DNA of 25,897 nucleotides from an uncultured Desulfobacterales bacterium (GCA_945787595.1 CALZJV010000012.1:1-25897); one strand, 5' to 3'; counted from the stretch's first letter, positions 1 to 8,135 are shown. Notes: generated by a model from the sequence alone, not told the origin. A program made the numbers and translations.

Positions 1-27
1 AAACCTGACACCTGAAACCTTGAACAG
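1..27. repeat. Degenerate repeat, CAGGTGTCAGG family (copy 1)
   Basis: Short units of the type CCTGACACCTGAAACCTT recur in this and several other gaps (2265-2290, 5981-6043, 6297-6323, 22233-22262). Here only the CCTGACACCTGAAACC orientation is present and the copy may continue outside the window. It lies outside any gene. Confidence 0.6.
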
Positions 28-112
28 ATTTGATCTATGGCAGAGCCGATCACCTCTGACCTGGCCCTGAGGACCAGGTTTTCGATTTTGAATAAATAAA
101 GTTAGTTGCTTA

Positions 113-285
113 ATGAAAATCCCAAGCATCAAATCACAAATCCCAAACAAATTCAAATGTTCGAAATTCAAAACAGATAAAATGACAGCGAGACATCGGA
201 TAAGTCATCGAAATGTTTTGGTCATTGGAACTTGGAATTTTGATATTGTTTGGAATTTGAGTATTGTGATTTGGGATTTTGGTGC
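113..285. repeat. Imperfect inverted repeat, CAATGACCAAAA family (copy 1)
   Basis: The left arm (about 115-175) is built of AAATCCCAA and CAAATCACAAATCCCAAAC-like units. The right arm (about 216-283) carries the reverse-complement style, TTTTGGTCATTG at 216-227 then TTTGGAATTTG and GATTTGGGATTTT. The arms can fold into one long imperfect hairpin. Related copies lie at 2052-2262, 17384-17725 and 18981-19123. The right arm ends just downstream of the ferredoxin stop codon (that gene is on the minus strand), so it could also act as a transcript end, though no T-tract supports this. Confidence 0.7.
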
Positions 286-314
286 CGTATCCGGAAAATA
301 TAATCGCTTCTATC

Positions 315-512
315 TCAGTCTTCCTCCCAGTGAATACACTCCACCGGGCATGTATCCATGGCCTCTTCAATGCAATCCTCGGGTCCGCCTTCGGGCATGA
401 TGACTTCCGCCTTCTCTTCCTCTTCGTTAAAGGTAAATACTTCCGAGCAAAGCTCCACACAGCTTTCACAGCCAATGCATTCCTCGGCGTCTATCACAAC
501 TGATTTTCCCAT
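315..512 (-). CDS. Small 4Fe-4S ferredoxin
   Basis: A 65-residue cytoplasmic electron carrier. An N-terminal CIGCESCVELC motif (Cys12, 15, 18, 22) and a late DTCPVEC (Cys55 with the typical following Pro, Cys59) indicate one 4Fe-4S cluster. Cys12/15/18/55 are the likely ligands. Cys22 and Cys47 are spare and could pair as a disulfide, as in single-cluster Desulfovibrio-type ferredoxins. The sequence is strongly acidic (runs of Glu at 30-33 and the end), as usual for the family. The ATG at 512 is chosen over an in-frame ATG at 539 because AAGGAGA lies 6-7 bases upstream of it. It is a lone gene, divergent from the MFS gene, so its redox partner cannot be read from context. Confidence 0.93.
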   Translation of the reverse strand: MGKSVVIDAEECIGCESCVELCSEVFTFNEEEEKAEVIMPEGGPEDCIEEAMDTCPVECIHWEED

Positions 513-651
513 TTTCGATCTCCTTGTTCTCATTTCCATTGTATAGATTCAACGGCTGTCGTCGCCTGTTATCATCACCTATGTGTCTCACTATGGAGGC
601 ATACAGACCAAATTAAGCTTGTTTTTAGAATAATCAAGGCACCTTTTTCAG

Positions 652-680
652 TTGACAGAGCATCGACAAAATTATAGTTG
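652..680 (+). promoter_or_regulatory. Possible sigma-70 promoter for the MFS gene
   Basis: A perfect TTGACA at 652-657 is followed by TAGTTG at 17-bp spacing or by TATAGT (673-678) at 15 bp. The -35 is ideal but neither -10 option is. It sits about 95 bp upstream of the MFS start in the divergent gap. Tentative. Confidence 0.3.
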
Positions 681-771
681 CATTAGTCTTTGCCGCAATA
701 ACGGTATTACCTAATTCGAGCAATTTTTTGCGAAAAGATGTGCCCAGATTTTGATGCAGATCAAGTAAAAA

Positions 772-1995
772 ATGGCTCAATCTAGATATAATTCAGCGGA
801 ACCATCAATGGGATCTCAAACCGATATACAAGAAAATAAAAAAACGGATGTCCGCAACAACCGATTTCAAACCGGAAAGATCCTGGCATTGTCCATCGGG
901 CATTTTATCCACGACATCTATTCCAGTTTTCTCTCCCCGCTATTGCCTCTTTTGATTGATAAATTGTCCTTAAGCCTGACTCAGGCCGGTTTTCTCTCAA
1001 CGATTATGCAGCTGCCCGCCTTGCTGAACCCCTATATAGGTGTATTGGCCGACCGCATCAGTGTCCGTTATTTTGTTATTCTGGCCCCCGCCATGACAGC
1101 CGTTCCCATGAGCCTTATCGGAATAGCCCCCAGTTACGGCGTTCTGCTGCTCCTTCTATTTATCACCGGAATCAGCGTTTCCATTTTTCATGTGCCATCG
1201 CCGGTGATGATAGCGCAGCTGTCCGCTGCCAGGAAGGGCCGCGGAATGAGCTTTTTCATGACCGGAGGAGAGCTTGCCAGGACCATTGGTCCCCTGGTGG
1301 CGGTCGCGGGGGTTTCCCTTCTGGGTCTGGAAGGATTTTATCCTGTGATGGTTTTTGGTTTGTTTTCATCCGGTTGGCTGTACTTAAAACTCCGCGACGC
1401 CCCGGTTAACACCGTTCACACAAAGCGCAACGCGTCAGCGCTGCAAACATGGCGCAAGCTGCGCTTCATCCTTTGGCCCTTGGCAGTGATCCTGGTTTCT
1501 CGCGGGTTTATGCACGCCTCCATGACCGCATTTTTACCGACATATATCAAACAGGAAACCGGAAATCTCTGGCTGGCCGGCATGGCCCTGACGTTATTTG
1601 AAGTTGCCGGTGTGGCCGGGGTGTTGACGGCCGGCTCCATGAGCGACCTGTTCGGCCGCCGCAAAACACTGCTGGTTTCTCTGGTTGGCGCTCCGATTTG
1701 CCTGTTCGTTTTTACAATAACCGGCGGCTGGTTTCGGATAGCCGCCTTGCTTGTCACCGGATTCACCCTATTATCCACCACCCCGGTCATGCTGGCCCTG
1801 GTCCAGGAACACGCCAGACATTCTCCGGCGGCAGCCAACGGACTGTTTATGATGATATCGTTTATCGCCCGTTCGGCGGTGGTTGTCGTGGTCGGGTTCA
1901 TCGCCGACCGCATCGGGCTGCAGTCCGCCTATTTAATCAGCGCTGCCATGGGTTTGATTGGTATTCCATTTATTTTTCAATTACCGAAAAAGTAG
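772..1995 (+). CDS. MFS transporter, fosmidomycin-resistance (Fsr)-like
   Basis: A 407-residue inner-membrane protein of the length and hydrophobic pattern of a 12-helix major facilitator. After a polar N-tail of about 35 residues come the MFS A-like loop (GVLADRISVRYF) and, in the second half, the matching loop GSMSDLFGRRKT. The central FHVPSPVMIAQLS and GGELARTIGPL segments resemble the Fsr subfamily, where FHPEA-like and GG..G..GPL motifs occur. Family members export small molecules by proton antiport; the substrate here cannot be told. ATG772 has a weak ribosome site. A second ATG at 808 would shorten the tail without touching the membrane domain. Lone gene between two repeat-filled gaps. 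Confidence 0.88.
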   Translation: MAQSRYNSAEPSMGSQTDIQENKKTDVRNNRFQTGKILALSIGHFIHDIYSSFLSPLLPLLIDKLSLSLTQAGFLSTIMQLPALLNPYIGVLADRISVRYFVILAPAMTAVPMSLIGIAPSYGVLLLLLFITGISVSIFHVPSPVMIAQLSAARKGRGMSFFMTGGELARTIGPLVAVAGVSLLGLEGFYPVMVFGLFSSGWLYLKLRDAPVNTVHTKRNASALQTWRKLRFILWPLAVILVSRGFMHASMTAFLPTYIKQETGNLWLAGMALTLFEVAGVAGVLTAGSMSDLFGRRKTLLVSLVGAPICLFVFTITGGWFRIAALLVTGFTLLSTTPVMLALVQEHARHSPAAANGLFMMISFIARSAVVVVVGFIADRIGLQSAYLISAAMGLIGIPFIFQLPKK

Positions 1996-2051
1996 CTAAG
2001 CTTTTTCTGAGACTACGCTCGGAAGAAGTGGACCCTTCGGGGCAGTTGTCA

Positions 2052-2262
2052 ATGCCAAAATTAGAACTGCAAATCCCAAACACAGACAAACCGGAAATAG
2101 CAAATTACGAGCACCACCTGATCTTAAAATTGGGCCAAATAAATTCCAAATTATAATATCCAAATCCGCCTGAGGCGGATCAAAAGCCAATTGTTTGGGA
2201 TTTTGAATTTCGGTCATTGTGATTTGTTTGGAATTTGTGATTTGTTATTTGGAATTTTTTGT
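2052..2262. repeat. Imperfect inverted repeat, CAATGACCAAAA family (copy 2) with GC-rich palindrome at its tip
   Basis: The left arm (about 2052-2163) has CAAATCCCAAACAC, AAATTCCAAATTA and similar units. The right arm (2181-2260) has TTGTTTGGGATTTTG, TTTCGGTCATTG (2208-2219) and TTTGGAATTTG units. The two arms meet at a perfect 7-bp palindrome, ATCCGCC-TGA-GGCGGAT (2164-2180), giving a long hairpin with a GC-rich tip. It fills most of the gap between the convergent MFS and molybdopterin oxidoreductase genes. Confidence 0.75.
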
Positions 2263-2264
2263 TA

Positions 2265-2290
2265 CTGAAACCCGAACACTGGCACCTCAC
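2265..2290. repeat. Degenerate repeat, CAGGTGTCAGG family (copy 2)
   Basis: CTGAAACCCGAACACTGGCA with CCTCAC following is a diverged copy of the CTGAAACCTGAACAC units seen at 6028-6043. It directly follows the copy-2 inverted repeat. Confidence 0.45.
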
Positions 2291-2328
2291 GTTCCTTACA
2301 ACATTTGTCAGAAAAATACACTAAGAGC

Positions 2329-3024
2329 CTAGTCAAATCGTTCTTCCTTCCAAGGATCAGCGCTGTTGCTATACCCGCTACTTTCATAAAATCCCGGTTC
2401 ATCAACGGTGGAGAATTTGATTTCCGTAAGCCATTTTACGCTTTTGTAAAAATAGCGATCCGGTACCAGAACTCTCAGGGGGGCACCATGGGCCTGGGGA
2501 AGCTTTCGGTCGTTGAAACCATGGGCCAGTAGGACATTGTTTTTAAGGGCTTCGGCAAGGGGGATGCTGCTGGTATAAACCCCAGGAGCCTTAAAAATAA
2601 CGAAACCGGCAGTTTCTTTGACTTTCACAAGATTTACAATCGTTTTCATCGGGATACCGCGCCAGCGAGAATCCAGCAGGGTCCAACCGGTGACACAATG
2701 GACATCACAGATCAGATCGATCTGTTTTAACGCCATCAGGTCCGAAATCATTAATGTCATCGGATCTTCGACTTCACCTGCAATTTTCAGACGCCATCCG
2801 GGCACATCTTCGTCTGGTTGCCCGCCTCCCATGTTGGGGAGCGCTTTTACGGCATGCTGCCCGGGCGGGATTCGCGGCCTTCCGTCCGGTCTAAGCTGTG
2901 CCGCTAACGCTCGGTTCCCGGAACCCATCAATTTAACAAACACACCCGGTAAACCGATTGACACCATGGTTCCGCCGGCAGACCCCATAAATTCACGCCG
3001 GGTTAGTTTTTTGGATATTTTCAT
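2329..3024 (-). CDS. Tat-exported molybdopterin oxidoreductase (SuoX/MsrP-like)
   Basis: A 231-residue predicted periplasmic oxidoreductase of the sulfite-oxidase fold (oxidoreductase molybdopterin-binding domain). The N-terminus has a twin-arginine signal (TRREFMG, Arg9-Arg10) and a hydrophobic stretch. Cys110 in DVHCVTGW is the expected molybdenum-ligating cysteine. LDSRWRGIP and the HGAPLRVLVPDRYFYKSVKW region fit the cofactor-binding core. It is shorter than E. coli MsrP (about 330 aa) and lacks the C-terminal dimerisation domain of true sulfite oxidases, so the substrate (methionine sulfoxide, sulfite, other) is open. No MsrQ-type haem partner is present in the window. AGGAG lies 9-10 bases before ATG3024. 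Lone gene, convergent with the MFS gene. Confidence 0.88.
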   Translation of the reverse strand: MKISKKLTRREFMGSAGGTMVSIGLPGVFVKLMGSGNRALAAQLRPDGRPRIPPGQHAVKALPNMGGGQPDEDVPGWRLKIAGEVEDPMTLMISDLMALKQIDLICDVHCVTGWTLLDSRWRGIPMKTIVNLVKVKETAGFVIFKAPGVYTSSIPLAEALKNNVLLAHGFNDRKLPQAHGAPLRVLVPDRYFYKSVKWLTEIKFSTVDEPGFYESSGYSNSADPWKEERFD

Positions 3025-3040
3025 AATAGCGAACTCCTAA

Positions 3041-3395
3041 TTCGGTTGTTTTTCCAATCAATCATTTTGACATGAGTTGTCTGGGTTTTTTCAACCCGGA
3101 ACGTTGAACCCCTGGCCCAGACCTGGATCAGATGTGAAGGCCTTTATTCCAACGGTCACAACGGCTTAACGTCACCCAAGCGTATTCAAAGCAGTCGCGC
3201 TCTCCGAGGCGTAGGCTACGAGCCGGAGGCCAGGGCAGGCCTGAACCGTCCAACCAAGGTTATATATAAAACTAAGGCCCTCAGTATTCCAAATCAACCC
3301 CTAATACCTGCCAAACGTCATCGAGACGGTTGCGTTCTTGATCCTGATCTGATAGGTTGCTCCAAGCAAAATTAGTCAAAAGGAGAGTGCATTTC
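3041..3395. other. Gap without a recognisable gene; GC-rich palindromic repeat at 3200-3231
   Basis: No coding signal was seen. A small GGGTT/AACCC hairpin lies at 3083-3097. At 3200-3231 the phrase CTCTCCGAGGCGTAGGCTAC followed by GAGCCGGAGGCC is a GC-rich motif that recurs at 21791-21855. The gap ends with a good ribosome site (AAAGGAGAG) for the next gene. Confidence 0.5.
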
Positions 3396-3755
3396 ATGAT
3401 AGATGATCAGCAAAATAACCTTGATTTCACCATCGATCGATCAAACCTCTACCTCGAGGAATCATTTACCGATCTGAAAGCCGGCACCATCAAGCGCCTC
3501 AAACCGGTGCGCTCTGACGGCTCCCTGGACAAAACCCGTAAAACCGTTTTTGTTGGGCACACCAGCATCATTACCCCCAACGGACCCCTCCCGATTCAAA
3601 ATGTCATTGCCGCCAAGGAACTTCAGCAGGCTATAAAAAAATTTCCCGAGTCGATGGAAGCAGCTATGGACCAGTTGATGGAAGAGGTCAAGAAATACCA
3701 GGAACAAGAGAGATCCCAGATCCAAAAGCCCGATTCAGGCATAATCATCCCCTGA
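3396..3755 (+). CDS. Conserved-looking cytoplasmic protein of unknown function
   Basis: A 119-residue soluble protein I cannot assign to a family. The N-terminal half is mixed beta-like (LDFTIDRSNLYLEESFTDLK, TIKRLKPV, TVFVGHTSIITPNGPLPI). The C-terminal half (about residues 67-105) is a charged amphipathic helix ending in a low-complexity tail. There is no signal peptide, membrane helix or cysteine. ATG3396 is preferred over a TTG at 3357 because AAAGGAGAG sits 8-9 bases upstream. It precedes the TPR gene by 96 bp on the same strand and is probably co-transcribed with it and nudC. Confidence 0.75.
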   Translation: MIDDQQNNLDFTIDRSNLYLEESFTDLKAGTIKRLKPVRSDGSLDKTRKTVFVGHTSIITPNGPLPIQNVIAAKELQQAIKKFPESMEAAMDQLMEEVKKYQEQERSQIQKPDSGIIIP

Positions 3756-3851
3756 TAGTAGCCGGCCGAAGGGGAATAGTGCGTCGTCAAAATACCCCGT
3801 TCTCTGGCGGATGGCCATCAAACGCACAGAAATAATTTCTAAGGTACTAAA

Positions 3852-5117
3852 ATGGGATTACTAGGCATATTTTCAGGAAAAGACCCCGAAAACTATGAGC
3901 AAAAAGGAGATGCACTTTTTGAAGCCGGCGCCTACGGAAAAGCTGTAGTGGAATATGAACGAGCCCTGGGCCGGTTGGAAAAGACCTCACCTTGGGATGA
4001 TGGCTACCGACAAAATCTCAAGGATAAAACTCGCACTAGCAAAGAAAACCTGGCGATTGCTCATCAACAAACAGCCGAAGACCTGATGGAGGCCGGCCAT
4101 GATTACGATGCCCGCCAGTACATCGACTTGGCACTTGAATTAACCGAAGATCCGGAATTAAAAAAGGCCCTCGAACAACAACTGCAAGACGGGCAAGTAC
4201 ATGAGATCGAAGACATAGAAAATGAATTTCCGGATGTTGAAATTCAGGACCATGAACCTGAGTACCAAGATGAGCAGGTTGAAGAGACGCTCAACGGAGA
4301 AGAGGATGACGAATATTTCGCTGCGCTTGTCGGCACGTTGCCCGATGATGTTCAAGACGCCTATTTGAGCTATGGAGAGGCGTTTAAAACCGGCTACCTG
4401 GCTTTGAACCAGGGAGATTTCGAAAAAGCGGCAGACCATTTAACCGCAGCCATGGAAGCGCTTCCCGATCCGGCAAGTTATATCCCCATAGAACTGGCCA
4501 CAGCCTGCCTGAACCTTGGCAAACATGACGAAGCCCGCCGGCTGTTGGAATCGTTTCTGGAACACCAGCCGGATGCCCTGCCGGCCTATCGGCTTCTGTG
4601 CGAAGTGTTCTGGGAAACCAAGGCTTTTGATCGCGCCGAAGCACTACTGGCTTCTCTGCCGCCGAACTTAGAGGAATCCGTGGCCAGTTATCTGCTGCGT
4701 GGCGAAACCCTTTTTCAGGCGGAAAAGTACGGGGACGCGAAATCCTTTTACCGCGAATTTTTAAAAACCTACGAATGGAACGAATCCATTGCCCGGTCCC
4801 TGGCCAAAACCCATGAGGCATTAGGCGAAATGGCCAACGCCCGCAACATATACAGCGAGATCATGGCTCAGTGCAGCAGCTGTAACGCTCGTATCGACCC
4901 TTACATTAAGCAGAAATTTGCCGATCTCAGTTTTGCGTCCGGTCTAAATACGACTGCCGTTCTGGAACTCTATCTTTCCCTTGCCCGTGAAGTCCCGCAG
5001 AATGCAGTCGATTATTATCAAAAAATCAGCAGGATTTATTCAGCCCGGGGTAACCTGGAAGAAGCCCGTCGGTTTCAGCAAATATCCGAAAAATATGAAA
5101 ATAAAGATGCCCTTTAA
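3852..5117 (+). CDS. Tetratricopeptide-repeat protein
   Basis: A 421-residue soluble, cytoplasmic-looking scaffold. TPR-type helical pairs are visible at residues about 13-40 (YEQKGDALFEAGAYGKAVVEYERAL), about 177-210 (GYLALNQGDFEKAADHLTAA) and repeatedly to the C-terminus (YLLRGETLFQAEKYGDAKSFY; YSARGNLEEARRFQQ). A very acidic linker at about 116-156 separates an N-terminal TPR unit from the main array. One CSSC pair lies near the C-terminus and could bind metal. TPR proteins mediate protein-protein contacts; no partner can be named. AAGG lies before ATG3852. The 3' end overlaps the start of nudC by about 11-23 bases, implying translational coupling. Confidence 0.88.
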   Translation: MGLLGIFSGKDPENYEQKGDALFEAGAYGKAVVEYERALGRLEKTSPWDDGYRQNLKDKTRTSKENLAIAHQQTAEDLMEAGHDYDARQYIDLALELTEDPELKKALEQQLQDGQVHEIEDIENEFPDVEIQDHEPEYQDEQVEETLNGEEDDEYFAALVGTLPDDVQDAYLSYGEAFKTGYLALNQGDFEKAADHLTAAMEALPDPASYIPIELATACLNLGKHDEARRLLESFLEHQPDALPAYRLLCEVFWETKAFDRAEALLASLPPNLEESVASYLLRGETLFQAEKYGDAKSFYREFLKTYEWNESIARSLAKTHEALGEMANARNIYSEIMAQCSSCNARIDPYIKQKFADLSFASGLNTTAVLELYLSLAREVPQNAVDYYQKISRIYSARGNLEEARRFQQISEKYENKDAL

Positions 5118-5967
5118 ACCTGACTTCACCCTCCCGGCAACCGAATCAGCCCAGTCATTGTGGTTTGTTTTTCATGAAGGCAAACTGTTGATAAAAGCCG
5201 GCGACGAGGGTCAACTTATTCCCCGCACCCGGGATTTAGCGCAATTCGCTATCTCCCCGATCCACAAGCAATATCTGGGGACATTTGACGATCTTCCCTG
5301 TTATGCCGCCGAGTTAGCGCACAATCGCATGGTTTCCGACGGTTTTGCGCTTGAAGGTTTGCGGCAGCTTTTCAGTCAACTGGAAGAAGAACTGATCTGG
5401 GTGGCAGGCCGCGCAAATCAGTTGGTGGATTGGAACCAAAGCCATCAATTTTGCGGAAGATGCGGCCATGCCACTGAAGACAAGCCTAATGAACGCGCCA
5501 AGATATGCCCGCAGTGCAGTCTGATTAATTATCCGCGTGTCTCGCCGGCCATCATCGTTGCCGTCATAAAAGACAATCAAATCCTGCTGGGCCGTAACCG
5601 GCGTTTTAAAGGCGGTTTCTACAGTGTACTGGCCGGGTTTGCCGAACCGGGCGAAAGTCTTGAGGAATGCGTTGCCAGAGAAGTCAACGAGGAGGTGGGC
5701 ATCGCAGTAAAGAATATCCGCTATTTCGGCAGCCAGCCCTGGCCTTTTCCAAATTCTCTGATGGTTGGATTTGTAGCGGATTATGCCGGCGGTCGCATCG
5801 ACGTCGACAAATCCGAAATTATCGAAGCCGCCTGGTATTCAGCCCGAAATCTTCCGCCCATTCCCCCTAAAATCAGTATCGCCAGGCAGTTGATTGACTG
5901 GTTTGTTGAAAATTATTCGATGCCGCACTCGGAAAAAGTGGCCTCTGAGAGGCGGCAAGCACGCTGA
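5095..5967 (+). CDS. nudC: NADH pyrophosphatase NudC (Nudix hydrolase, RNA NAD-decapping type)
   Basis: About 290 residues (E. coli NudC is 257). The enzyme hydrolyses NADH to NMNH and AMP and, in E. coli, removes NAD caps from RNA. All family marks are visible: a four-Cys zinc ribbon (Cys120, 123, 138, 141), a complete Nudix box of the GX5EX7REUXEEXGU form at about 181-203, and the NudC-specific SQPWPFPNS at 213-221. The reading frame is open upstream, but ATG5095 or ATG5107 is preferred because earlier starts would lie deep inside the TPR gene. Neither has a strong ribosome site, consistent with coupling to TPR translation. The C-terminus is slightly longer and basic (SERRQAR). Confidence 0.95.
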   Translation: MKIKMPFKPDFTLPATESAQSLWFVFHEGKLLIKAGDEGQLIPRTRDLAQFAISPIHKQYLGTFDDLPCYAAELAHNRMVSDGFALEGLRQLFSQLEEELIWVAGRANQLVDWNQSHQFCGRCGHATEDKPNERAKICPQCSLINYPRVSPAIIVAVIKDNQILLGRNRRFKGGFYSVLAGFAEPGESLEECVAREVNEEVGIAVKNIRYFGSQPWPFPNSLMVGFVADYAGGRIDVDKSEIIEAAWYSARNLPPIPPKISIARQLIDWFVENYSMPHSEKVASERRQAR

Positions 5968-5980
5968 TAACTTATATAGG

Positions 5981-6323
5981 TTTCAGGTGTCAGGTTTCGG
6001 GTGTCAGGAAGGCGAGTTGCTAAATCCTGAAACCTGAACACTTGTATGAGACTCCGTGGGTCAATGTGTGCAATATGCTCAAATCTTCGGCCTCCATAGC
6101 TAGGGTTGTTTAGAAAAGCGAACCGCAGAATATCGAATAACGAATTTCGAAGGATTGAATCGCTGCGCTCTATCTGTCGTATTTATTGTAATCGATAAAA
6201 TACCTTCCTTCGGCATTCGACATTCGTCAATCGACATTTGTCATGCTGGAGTTTCTTTTTCGATCAGACCGGCCGTTTTTTTGGCCGGCGGCTGAGCTGA
6301 CACCTGAAACCTGACGCCCGAAA
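5981..6323. repeat. Nested inverted-repeat block (CAGGTGTCAGG ends, TATCGAATAACG core)
   Basis: The outer arms 5981-6007 and 6297-6323 are inverted copies matching at 24 of 27 positions, built of TTTCAGGTGTCAGG and CGGGTGTCAG units. A further CCTGAAACCTGAACAC copy follows the left arm at 6028-6043. Inside lies an inner inverted pair: TATCGAATAACGAATTTCG to 6153, and CCTTCGGCATTCGACATTCG (from 6206) to 6240. Between the inner and outer right arms is a CCGGCC-GTTTTTTT-GGCCGG hairpin (6269-6288). The whole gap between nudC and the ABM gene is this block; no gene was seen in it. Confidence 0.75.
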
Positions 6324-6369
6324 TCCAATTTTTATGGCCCCTAATGGCCTAACGATCCAAACCATGCCG

Positions 6370-6678
6370 CTAGACTGGTTGCAATACCTGCAGCCTGACA
6401 TCCTGCACATAATCTTTCACCGCTTCGCGATAAGCGGCCATATGGGGAGTTTTCAGGTGGGCATGGAGAGCATCCAGATTCACCCAGGCCTCAACCAGAG
6501 TGACGGTGTTTTGCCGGATCGCACCTTGAACAGGCAATCCGGAGTCCAGATCAACCGACGGTTCATAGGCCAGACACCCTTCTTCAGCTTTTACATTCGG
6601 TACATTCTCGTGTAAAATAGCCAGATATTCGTCCAGACAATCCGGCTTTAACTCAATTGTAGCAATCACCTGAATCAT
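6370..6678 (-). CDS. Antibiotic-biosynthesis-monooxygenase (ABM) domain protein, YgiN-like
   Basis: A 102-residue cytoplasmic protein with one dimeric alpha+beta-barrel ABM domain. The opening IQVIATIELKPDCLDEYLAIL, the EEGCLAYE segment, TLVEAWVNLDALHAHLKTPHM and the final helix-strand follow the family pattern closely, and the length is typical. Members include quinol monooxygenase YgiN, a cofactor-less oxidase of quinols; others handle haem or polyketides. The His-containing LHAHLKTPHM segment is usual for the YgiN-like branch. A strong AAAGGAGG lies 6-7 bases before ATG6678. The gene follows the radical SAM gene by 128 bp on the same strand but seems to have its own promoter (6720-6748). 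Confidence 0.9.
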   Translation of the reverse strand: MIQVIATIELKPDCLDEYLAILHENVPNVKAEEGCLAYEPSVDLDSGLPVQGAIRQNTVTLVEAWVNLDALHAHLKTPHMAAYREAVKDYVQDVRLQVLQPV

Positions 6679-6719
6679 GGATGTTCCTCCTTTGGGTTGA
6701 CAAGTAATAATCGGAAAAT

Positions 6720-6748
6720 ACCTTATTGGAAAAGCAGCGGTTTGTCAA
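6720..6748 (-). promoter_or_regulatory. Likely sigma-70 promoter of the ABM gene
   Basis: Read on the minus strand: TTGACA (6748-6743), a 17-bp spacer, then TAAGGT (6725-6720). The perfect -35 and ideal spacing make up for a poor -10. It would start transcription about 35 bases before the ABM start codon. Confidence 0.42.
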
Positions 6749-6806
6749 ATTTTTGAAAACAATGGGATTTCAGTAGTTTAAAATTAAGATGCGAACCCCT
6801 TGTTTT

Positions 6807-8084
6807 TTAAGTAGATGATACCTCTTTCACTTGAATGGCTCCGGCAGCGGTTGTACAGGATTTTTTTCTAACTGTCGCAAGGGGGCGACCGAATTGTAAA
6901 TAGTCTTCCTTGCGACACTCGGAGACCAACCGACCGTTCCAGTAAGTCTTGTTCGGGCAACCGTCACACTCATCCTGTTCACCATTGGAGAGATAATCAT
7001 GGGGTTGCATGACAATGATGTTCTGGAGCGAAATCTTTTCAAACAAGGTTAGGGGATTGCGCAAAAGGCTTATAAGACGATTTTTCCATGCGTCGCGTAT
7101 CGAGCGGTCAATTAAACCAAAAATAAACAACATTCTGGCTTTTCGGTTAATTCGCGGGCTTGAAAACGAGAGAAATTTCCCGATGAACATATGATGTATA
7201 CTCTGAATAAGTTCGACGGATTTAGATCCCAAGTTTCCGAACAGTTTTTTACTGGACCCGATATGAGTTCCAAACAGCCACTTGGGGGAATCGGGAAGAA
7301 TGGTGCCTCCCAAATATGAATGAAACTGATAGTTCGGATGAACCCTCCAGATTTCTTTGCAAATATCAAGAGCCGTGAGATATCGGTAACATTGTTCTGA
7401 AACGTACGGTGTGTGGTCGATTTTTATCTTTTCACCGCCCGCATAATAGTCCCAGGGGTCCTCCTCGTGGGCGGTTCTAACCGGAATTAGAACATTGGCC
7501 GAAACCTTATGAAGGTTATCAGTCGTCCATTTCACAATATCGGCCACCTCATGCAGCGTCTCCGGCAAAATCGTTGTGTTAAATGCACATATCAATCCCT
7601 GCGCTTCATACACCATATCAGCGTAATATTGACGAAGTGTATTGAGTTCTCCTTCGGTTTTATCCTCCCAGCCCGGGCGTCTTTGATGGGAGTCGACGTG
7701 AAAGACAAAGCCGAATAAGCCGACTGATTTAAGCTCGATTACAAGCTCAGGGGTAAGTGCCTGTCCATTCGTTAGAATAACAGGTTTTGGTCCGAGTGAT
7801 TTGACGAGTTTCGTAATTTTGACAATATCGGGATGGGTGAGCGGTTCCCCCCCGGCAATCAGCATGGTATCACAGGTTCTGAGGCGCAGCATGGCTTTGA
7901 GCTCCATCTCGATCACTTCCAATGTTTTTTCACTCGTATGGTCATTTTGCTGATAGCAATATTCACAGGCCATGTTGCATCTGCGTGTAGGTTCCAGCCA
8001 GGTAAATCCATTATCGGATTGAGTCCATGGCATCCGATGTAAACCAGCCGTAATTGATTCTGTCTTATGTTCTATTGATAGCAT
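6807..8084 (-). CDS. Radical SAM protein of unassigned subfamily
   Basis: A 425-residue soluble enzyme. Cys36, Cys40 and Cys43 (CNMACEYCY) form the CX3CX2C site of the SAM-cleaving 4Fe-4S cluster. AGGEPLTHPDI at about 77-87 is the GGE SAM-binding motif, and further core strands are seen (VILTNGQAL, FGFVFHVDS). After the partial barrel comes a long basic region (about 245-350). Near the end is a cysteine group, Cys373-x2-Cys376-x13-Cys390 with Cys410 further on, which could hold an auxiliary Fe-S cluster or zinc. AAGGAGG precedes ATG8084. The gene is divergent from a sigma-54 activator and has a -24/-12 promoter at 8136-8151, so that activator probably controls it. The reaction is unknown; I see no precursor peptide gene next to it. 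Confidence 0.87.
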   Translation of the reverse strand: MLSIEHKTESITAGLHRMPWTQSDNGFTWLEPTRRCNMACEYCYQQNDHTSEKTLEVIEMELKAMLRLRTCDTMLIAGGEPLTHPDIVKITKLVKSLGPKPVILTNGQALTPELVIELKSVGLFGFVFHVDSHQRRPGWEDKTEGELNTLRQYYADMVYEAQGLICAFNTTILPETLHEVADIVKWTTDNLHKVSANVLIPVRTAHEEDPWDYYAGGEKIKIDHTPYVSEQCYRYLTALDICKEIWRVHPNYQFHSYLGGTILPDSPKWLFGTHIGSSKKLFGNLGSKSVELIQSIHHMFIGKFLSFSSPRINRKARMLFIFGLIDRSIRDAWKNRLISLLRNPLTLFEKISLQNIIVMQPHDYLSNGEQDECDGCPNKTYWNGRLVSECRKEDYLQFGRPLATVRKKSCTTAAGAIQVKEVSST

Positions 8085-8135
8085 ATTAGCCTCCTTATCG
8101 ATTCGCTGTCTTTTTTTTCAGCCGAAATTCATTAA

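Noticed and set aside
3083..3097. GGGTT/AACCC hairpin upstream of the molybdopterin oxidoreductase gene as a terminator
   Set aside because: The stem is five bases, the T-run lies in the loop, and no gene ends next to it.
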